Shown one piece after another: positions 45,184 through 49,171 of a stretch of 49,171 bases of DNA. The DNA comes from Bacteroidales bacterium (GTDB lineage Bacteria > Bacteroidota > Bacteroidia > Bacteroidales > Azobacteroidaceae), in contig BHEP01000019.1 of the NCBI GenBank assembly GCA_003851245.1, positions 1 to 49,171 on the forward strand, written 5' to 3'. The notes below the pieces were generated by a model that worked only from the letters and a program-made list of their open reading frames with translations, was not told the DNA's origin and did not search any database. A program made the position numbers and the translations under genes. The stretch's first letter is position 1. Each line of letters opens with the position of its first letter.

Positions 45184-45417
45184 ATGAAGAAGTTAATTAT
45201 TTCTATGTTTATGTTTGTTGCATTGTGTGCAACATCTACAGTTTCTGCTCAAGATGCAAACAAGGCTGATTGCACAAAAGCAAAAACAGAGTGCACTAAA
45301 GACAAAAAAGAATGCACAGACAAAAAAACGGCTGAGTGCACTAAAAAAGATGAGGCTAAATGCTGTAAGGACAAAAAGGGAAGTACTGCAGACACAAAAT
45401 CTTCAGGAAAGAAATAA
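45184..45417 (+). CDS. Small secreted Lys/Cys-rich protein with heptad cysteines
   Basis: 77 residues from ATG 45184; an upstream in-frame ATA at 45136 is not used. A signal peptide (1-22) ends VSA-Q. The mature part is built from Lys, Asp, Glu, Thr and Cys, with units like ADCTKAKTECTKDKKEC. Cysteines at 30, 37, 44, 52, 60 and 61 have spacings 7, 7, 8, 8 and 1, so they would line up on one face of a helix. No aromatic residue occurs after the signal. It has its own promoter element and a strong terminator. I do not recognise the family; metal binding, redox buffering or a structural role are possible. Confidence 0.85.
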   Translation: MKKLIISMFMFVALCATSTVSAQDANKADCTKAKTECTKDKKECTDKKTAECTKKDEAKCCKDKKGSTADTKSSGKK

Positions 45418-45439
45418 GTGTCAACTCTCTAAAATATTT

Positions 45440-45478
45440 GAGGAGCTGTTTGCAAAAATAGCTCCTCTTTATTTTTTT
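45440..45478 (+). terminator. Intrinsic terminator of the small Cys-rich gene
   Basis: Perfect 8-bp stem GAGGAGCT / AGCTCCTC (45440-45447, 45460-45467) followed by TTTATTTTTTT on the plus strand. It starts 22 bases after the stop of the small gene and precedes the convergent mlaF. Confidence 0.93.
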
Positions 45479-45505
45479 ACATCACTCACATATCAAGCAC
45501 ATCAA

Positions 45506-46291
45506 TCAATCAGCCACTCGATTTTCCTTAGCAATTGCATTTTCTGCTAGCTTAACTTTCTTAAATAAGTCGGAAGCAAAAACAAACTCATTCAAATCTT
45601 TGTTTGAAGAATCCATAATCTCCTCTTTTGTGCCTTCCCAAACTTTTTGCCCCTCAGAAATAAAAATAACCTTCTCCCCATGATTCATCACAGAGTTCAT
45701 ATCGTGGGTGTTGATAATGGTTGTCATCATATATTCCTTGGTAATATCGCTAATGAGCTCGTCGATCAACATTGATGTCTGGGGGTCTAATCCAGAATTG
45801 GGCTCGTCACAAAACAAATATTTGGGCCTCAATGCTATTGCACGGGCAATTGCCACACGCTTCATCATCCCTCCGCTTATTTCTGAAGGAAAGAGATGGC
45901 CTACCCCACTCAAATTAACTCGCTCCAGGCAAAAGTTGGCCCGGCAAACTTGCTCTTTAATTTTTTCTTGCGAAAACATAGTCAAAGGAAAGAGCACATT
46001 TTCTAATACTGTCATTGAATCGAAAAGAGCAGAACCCTGAAATAGCATGCCCATTTCTCTTCGCAGCATTTTCGTTTGCTTGGGATTCATTGTTAGAGTA
46101 TTCTTGGTATCATAGAGTATTTCTCCCGATTCAGGAGCCATTAGTCCAACTATATTTTTTACTAAAACTGTTTTTCCTGATCCACTGCGGCCAATAATCA
46201 AGTTGGTTTTGCCAGCCTCAAAAATAGCCGAAACATTTTTTAAAATTGGTCTGCCGTCAAAAGATTTGCAGATATTTCTAACTTCTATCAT
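45506..46291 (-). CDS. mlaF: MlaF-type ABC ATP-binding protein
   Basis: 261 residues. Walker A is GRSGSGKTVLV, the signature region ISGGMMKRVAIARAIALRP has the MlaF-like SGGM, and Walker B is LFCDEPNSGLDP, followed by NTHDMN. It energises phospholipid transport between the inner and outer membranes with the MlaE permease. It starts 3 bases after mlaE. The substrate-binding MlaD-type (MCE) partner is not in the window. Its 3' end is convergent with the small Cys-rich gene. Confidence 0.92.
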   Translation of the reverse strand: MIEVRNICKSFDGRPILKNVSAIFEAGKTNLIIGRSGSGKTVLVKNIVGLMAPESGEILYDTKNTLTMNPKQTKMLRREMGMLFQGSALFDSMTVLENVLFPLTMFSQEKIKEQVCRANFCLERVNLSGVGHLFPSEISGGMMKRVAIARAIALRPKYLFCDEPNSGLDPQTSMLIDELISDITKEYMMTTIINTHDMNSVMNHGEKVIFISEGQKVWEGTKEEIMDSSNKDLNEFVFASDLFKKVKLAENAIAKENRVAD

Positions 46292-46294
46292 ATA

Positions 46295-47035
46295 TTAGGT
46301 AAGCATTAATTGGGTTAAAATCAAATCAAATATTAAAATAAAAACACTGCTCATAACCACAGTATTGGTGCTTGCCCTGCCTACTTGCAATGCACCTCCC
46401 CTCACCTGATAACCAAAATGGGAGGCTATAGAAGCAATGATAAAAGCAAATAAGACTCCCTTGAAAATAGAATATCCTATGTAAAAGGGGTTAAACCAAT
46501 ATTGAATACCATATTCATAAGTGGAAACCGTTATTACATTAGAGCTGTAAGCTATTCCATAACCTGCCATAATACCAAAAAACATACTCAAGATAACCAA
46601 AAAAGGGATAAATGCCATAAAAGCAATTATCTTGGGCAAGATGAGGTAGCTTGCCGAATTAACTCCCATAATCTCTAGGGCATCTATCTGCTCCGTAACG
46701 CGCATAGTGCCTATTTCGGAGGCTATGTTTGAACCTACTTTCCCCGCCAAAATAAGACACATGATGGTAGAAGAAAATTCTAATATGAGAATCTCACGAG
46801 CTACATAGCCTACAGTAAAAGTTGGTATCAGTGGCGATTGAATGTTTAGTGAAACCTGAATAGTAAGCACGGCGCCAATAAATATAGAGATAAGTACCAC
46901 TATCCAAACGGAGTCGACTCCTAGCTTGTAAGTCTCCTTGCTTATTTGGCGAAAAAAAACGCTCCAACGCTCGGGAACAGAAAACGCCCTGATCATTAAA
47001 AGGGTATATTTACCCAACTCTTGCAATGCTCTCAT
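46295..47035 (-). CDS. mlaE: MlaE-type ABC transporter permease
   Basis: 246 residues, normal length, with five or six hydrophobic segments. The family signature is strong: EIGTMRVTEQIDALEIMGVNSASYLILPK. KVGSNIASEIG and FGIMAGYGIAYSS also fit. It forms the membrane part of the Mla/MCE lipid transporter with the adjacent ATPase. It is divergent from lptB across 165 bases. Confidence 0.94.
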   Translation of the reverse strand: MRALQELGKYTLLMIRAFSVPERWSVFFRQISKETYKLGVDSVWIVVLISIFIGAVLTIQVSLNIQSPLIPTFTVGYVAREILILEFSSTIMCLILAGKVGSNIASEIGTMRVTEQIDALEIMGVNSASYLILPKIIAFMAFIPFLVILSMFFGIMAGYGIAYSSNVITVSTYEYGIQYWFNPFYIGYSIFKGVLFAFIIASIASHFGYQVRGGALQVGRASTNTVVMSSVFILIFDLILTQLMLT

Positions 47036-47169
47036 ATATAAATACTTATTTTTATTTTGTTGCTTATTATTCCTAGTGGCAAAGTAGTGATTCTTATCTA
47101 TGCAAATATGGAGCGCGCATTTTGATGACTACCATTTTATTCTAATATGCAAATGTAAGGTTTTTTTAC

Positions 47170-47177
47170 TACTTTTG
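47170..47177 (+). promoter_or_regulatory. -7 element of lptB
   Basis: TACTTTTG (TAnnTTTG) 23 bases upstream of the lptB ATG. No TTTG occurs at the usual -33 distance. Confidence 0.5.
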
Positions 47178-47200
47178 CCCTATTAAACAATTAGGATGTA

Positions 47201-47944
47201 ATGGAACAATTGATTCTTCGTACCGAAAACCTCGTAAAGCGCTACAATAGTAGGACTGTGGTAAACCATGTTTCTATAGATGTCAAGCAGGGAGAGATTG
47301 TGGGACTTCTGGGGCCCAATGGCGCAGGAAAAACCACTACCTTCTATATGACGGTGGGATTGGTAAAACCCAATGAGGGAAAAATATTTCTTGGAGACAA
47401 GGATATAACAAATTTTCCTGTATATAAAAGAGCGCAAAATGGAATTGGATATTTGGCACAAGAGGCTTCAATATTTAGGAAAATGTCGGTCGAAGACAAT
47501 ATACTATCCGTTTTGGAAATGACGGGCAAGCCTTCCAGCTATCAGAAAGAAAAATTAGAAAGCCTTATCGCTGAATTTGGACTACAGAAGGTTAGAAAAA
47601 ATCTTGGCGACCAGCTCTCGGGTGGCGAAAGACGCAGGGCAGAAATTGCACGATGCCTTGCCATTGATCCAAAATTTATTATGCTCGACGAGCCCTTTGC
47701 TGGCGTTGATCCCATAGCCGTTCAGGATATTCAGCAAATTATTGGAAAACTCAAACATAAAAATATAGGGATACTCATCACCGATCATAATGTGCACGAA
47801 ACGCTAAGCATCACCGATCGTGCATACCTGCTTTTTGAGGGGAAGGTGCTATTTCAAGGCGTTGCTGAGGAGTTGGCCGCAAACACCGTTGTAAGAGAGA
47901 TATATCTAGGAAGGGACTTCGAGCTTAGAAGAAAAATTCTATAA
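47201..47944 (+). CDS. lptB: LPS export ABC transporter ATP-binding protein
   Basis: 247 residues, typical length. Walker A is [20 protein letters not shown], and [19 protein letters not shown] is the characteristic LptB Q-loop region. The signature is [16 protein letters not shown], Walker B is [12 protein letters not shown] and the switch is [10 protein letters not shown]. It powers extraction of lipopolysaccharide by LptFG from the inner membrane. It is divergent from mlaE and convergent with the CPBP gene, whose end is 21 bases away. Confidence 0.97.
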   Translation: MEQLILRTENLVKRYNSRTVVNHVSIDVKQGEIVGLLGPNGAGKTTTFYMTVGLVKPNEGKIFLGDKDITNFPVYKRAQNGIGYLAQEASIFRKMSVEDNILSVLEMTGKPSSYQKEKLESLIAEFGLQKVRKNLGDQLSGGERRRAEIARCLAIDPKFIMLDEPFAGVDPIAVQDIQQIIGKLKHKNIGILITDHNVHETLSITDRAYLLFEGKVLFQGVAEELAANTVVREIYLGRDFELRRKIL

Positions 47945-47965
47945 AAATATTCTTAAAAACACCTG

Positions 47966-48880
47966 TCAAGACTCGCTAGGCAAGCATTTTTTTCTTATAA
48001 AATAAAAGGCTGTAAGCCACAATACAAATGAAAGGACTCCAAAATAGTAGGTGCTGCCTGCTCCTACTTGTTCGAAAAATTCAAATTCTTCTGTCGACAA
48101 GAAATAATATAGCAAGACCCCAATAGTATTATTGGTAAAATGTGCCAAAACGGGAAGCCAAATACTACCCGAGTAATACAAAAGATAGCCAAAATATGCG
48201 CCCATTAGCATGCGCGGAATAAAACCATAAAATTGAACGTGGATGGCACTAAAAATAATTGCTACAAGCCAAATTATCACATGATGATTTTTGAAGAGCT
48301 TGGAGAAGACTTTTTGAAGCACTCCCCTAAAAAATAATTCCTCGCCTACGCCTGCCAAAACACCAATAATCAAGATATTGAGCAGTAGTGACCCTATATC
48401 ATCTGTATCAAGCATCAGCTCTACAATTTCCTTCATTTGCAATTCTTGGGCTTTCATCCAGTCTTCAAGTCCCCTAAGGGAGTCGGGCAAAACAATGGAC
48501 TCATTCCAGTACATAGTGAGGCTTAGGAAAGGTAAAACAAGCAACATACTTAATATAGTCAAGAAAATTACAGACCACGACACTGCTTTTTCTGTATCTA
48601 AATACGTCTTTACATCATCACTGAAAAGCCAGGCTAAAAAAATAGAAGGGAAGAAAAAAGTGCCCAAGGACTGAAAAAATTGCAGCTGACGAATGGCCTC
48701 GGCATTAGACAAAAGACCATCCATCAAGTCTGGAATAGACGACAATGAAAAGCCTGATTTGACAAACCAAAAACCAAAAAAAATGAGGTTTGAAAATATA
48801 GCCCCAAAAATAGCGACCGAGAGCAGCAATATAAACTGAACCCAGAAAGGACTGTCCTTGAAAATTCCCTTGTATATCAT
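47966..48880 (-). CDS. CPBP family intramembrane metalloprotease
   Basis: 304 residues with about eight hydrophobic segments. The CPBP (Abi, CAAX-protease-like) motifs are GEELFFRGVLQ (two Glu and Arg), SAIHVQFYGFIPRMLMGAYFGYL (His) and VLAHFTNNTIGVLLYY (His and Asn). These proteins cleave or modify membrane-associated peptides, and some give immunity to bacteriocins. The gene follows the PD-(D/E)XK gene by 25 bases on the same strand; its substrate is unknown. Confidence 0.93.
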   Translation of the reverse strand: MIYKGIFKDSPFWVQFILLLSVAIFGAIFSNLIFFGFWFVKSGFSLSSIPDLMDGLLSNAEAIRQLQFFQSLGTFFFPSIFLAWLFSDDVKTYLDTEKAVSWSVIFLTILSMLLVLPFLSLTMYWNESIVLPDSLRGLEDWMKAQELQMKEIVELMLDTDDIGSLLLNILIIGVLAGVGEELFFRGVLQKVFSKLFKNHHVIIWLVAIIFSAIHVQFYGFIPRMLMGAYFGYLLYYSGSIWLPVLAHFTNNTIGVLLYYFLSTEEFEFFEQVGAGSTYYFGVLSFVLWLTAFYFIRKKCLPSES

Positions 48881-48905
48881 ATAATCAATTAATCAATATT
48901 TTATA

Positions 48906-49171
48906 TTATCCCAATAGCTCGTGCTTGCTTTCAGTGATATTTTTGTCGTCGCTACTAAAATTAATTGCTACCAGATGTATTGGTTTCCCTCGACTGGCAT
49001 ATTTATCGGCATAGCCACGGGTTTTTATCTGATCCATCGCTATTTCTGCCGATTCGTTGTGCTTAAATTCAAATATAAATACCGCCTTGTAGCTTTCGCA
49101 TACTGCATCTATACGACCTTTGTTGGTGTGCATCTCTGCATTGAAACGGTAGGGCAGCAAATGAAAGATAC
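48906..49171 (-). CDS. PD-(D/E)XK nuclease-domain protein, C-terminus only
   Basis: 88 complete codons plus a partial one; the frame is open through the window edge, so the start is missing. Nuclease motifs are GRIDAV (Asp) and FIFEFKHNESAE (Glu-x-Lys), then QIKTRGYADKY and HLVAINFSSDDKNI. This is the C-terminus of the AAA-ATPase-like/PD-(D/E)XK family (DUF1703), which is highly expanded in Bacteroidales. An in-window TTG at 49160 is unlikely to be the real start. Function is unclear; DNA cleavage has been proposed for the family from its motifs. Confidence 0.85.
   Translation of the reverse strand, partial: IFHLLPYRFNAEMHTNKGRIDAVCESYKAVFIFEFKHNESAEIAMDQIKTRGYADKYASRGKPIHLVAINFSSDDKNITESKHELLG

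Noticed and set aside
1..49171. tRNA, rRNA, CRISPR array, prophage or insertion sequence
   Set aside because: No cloverleaf-like sequence, rRNA core, regularly spaced repeats, transposase or phage protein was recognised; intergenic gaps are all under 300 bases.

Overview
The window reads as a chromosomal segment of an AT-rich Bacteroidota bacterium, most likely Bacteroidales. The evidence is a SusC/SusD pair with an ECF sigma/FecR regulator, serine-type sulfatases, a fused CcsBA cytochrome c synthase, the rpsF-rpsR-rplI order, and promoters of the Bacteroidetes type (TTTG, about 19-20 nt, TAnnTTTG). I see no phage, transposase, tRNA, rRNA or CRISPR array. Genes are dense: no stretch above 300 bases lacks a gene. 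The longest gaps (about 280 bases, at 2153-2431 and 9671-9951) hold an interspersed repeat and a divergent promoter region.

Left part (1-9670, all minus strand): a truncated secreted FG-GAP repeat protein whose frame appears to join a small membrane-anchored protein and a second signal peptide across an A8 run. Next come a MATE exporter, two GNAT-fold proteins, panD, a phosphoethanolamine-transferase-like enzyme, panC, and a lipoprotein of the DUF1080 (3-keto-disaccharide hydrolase) family. A roughly 160-base intergenic repeat occurs twice here, and a shortened copy lies at 13112.

Central metabolism and accessory genes (9863-18045): the oxidative pentose phosphate operon gnd-zwf-pgl behind a textbook promoter, a LacI-type regulator, a GH2-like protein that has lost its catalytic barrel, and ccsBA.

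Polysaccharide utilisation region (18128-34807): a GH123-type hydrolase, ECF sigma, FecR, SusC with an STN domain, SusD and two serine-type sulfatases on the minus strand. Facing away are a sugar isomerase/epimerase-like protein, a ThuA protein, a Gfo/Idh/MocA oxidoreductase and an SLC1-type symporter with substituted sodium and substrate motifs. Together they suggest uptake of a sulfated glycan containing N-acetylgalactosamine, possibly combined with oxidative (3-keto) sugar processing.

Right part (34899-49171): pta, a divergent 3-hydroxyacyl-CoA-dehydrogenase-like gene and ackA; then folP-cdaA, an MscS channel, and the ribosomal operon rpsF-rpsR-rplI. After these come tcdA, a LolD-like ATPase and a helix-hairpin-helix protein, followed by a small lysine-rich secreted protein with heptad-spaced cysteines. 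The end holds mlaE-mlaF, lptB, a CPBP membrane protease and the C-terminus of a PD-(D/E)XK nuclease-domain protein cut by the window end.

The best candidates for something undescribed are the heptad-cysteine peptide, the interspersed repeat, the A8-fused surface protein, the barrel-less GH2 protein, the dehydrogenase-like gene between pta and ackA that lacks the catalytic Asn, and the altered symporter.
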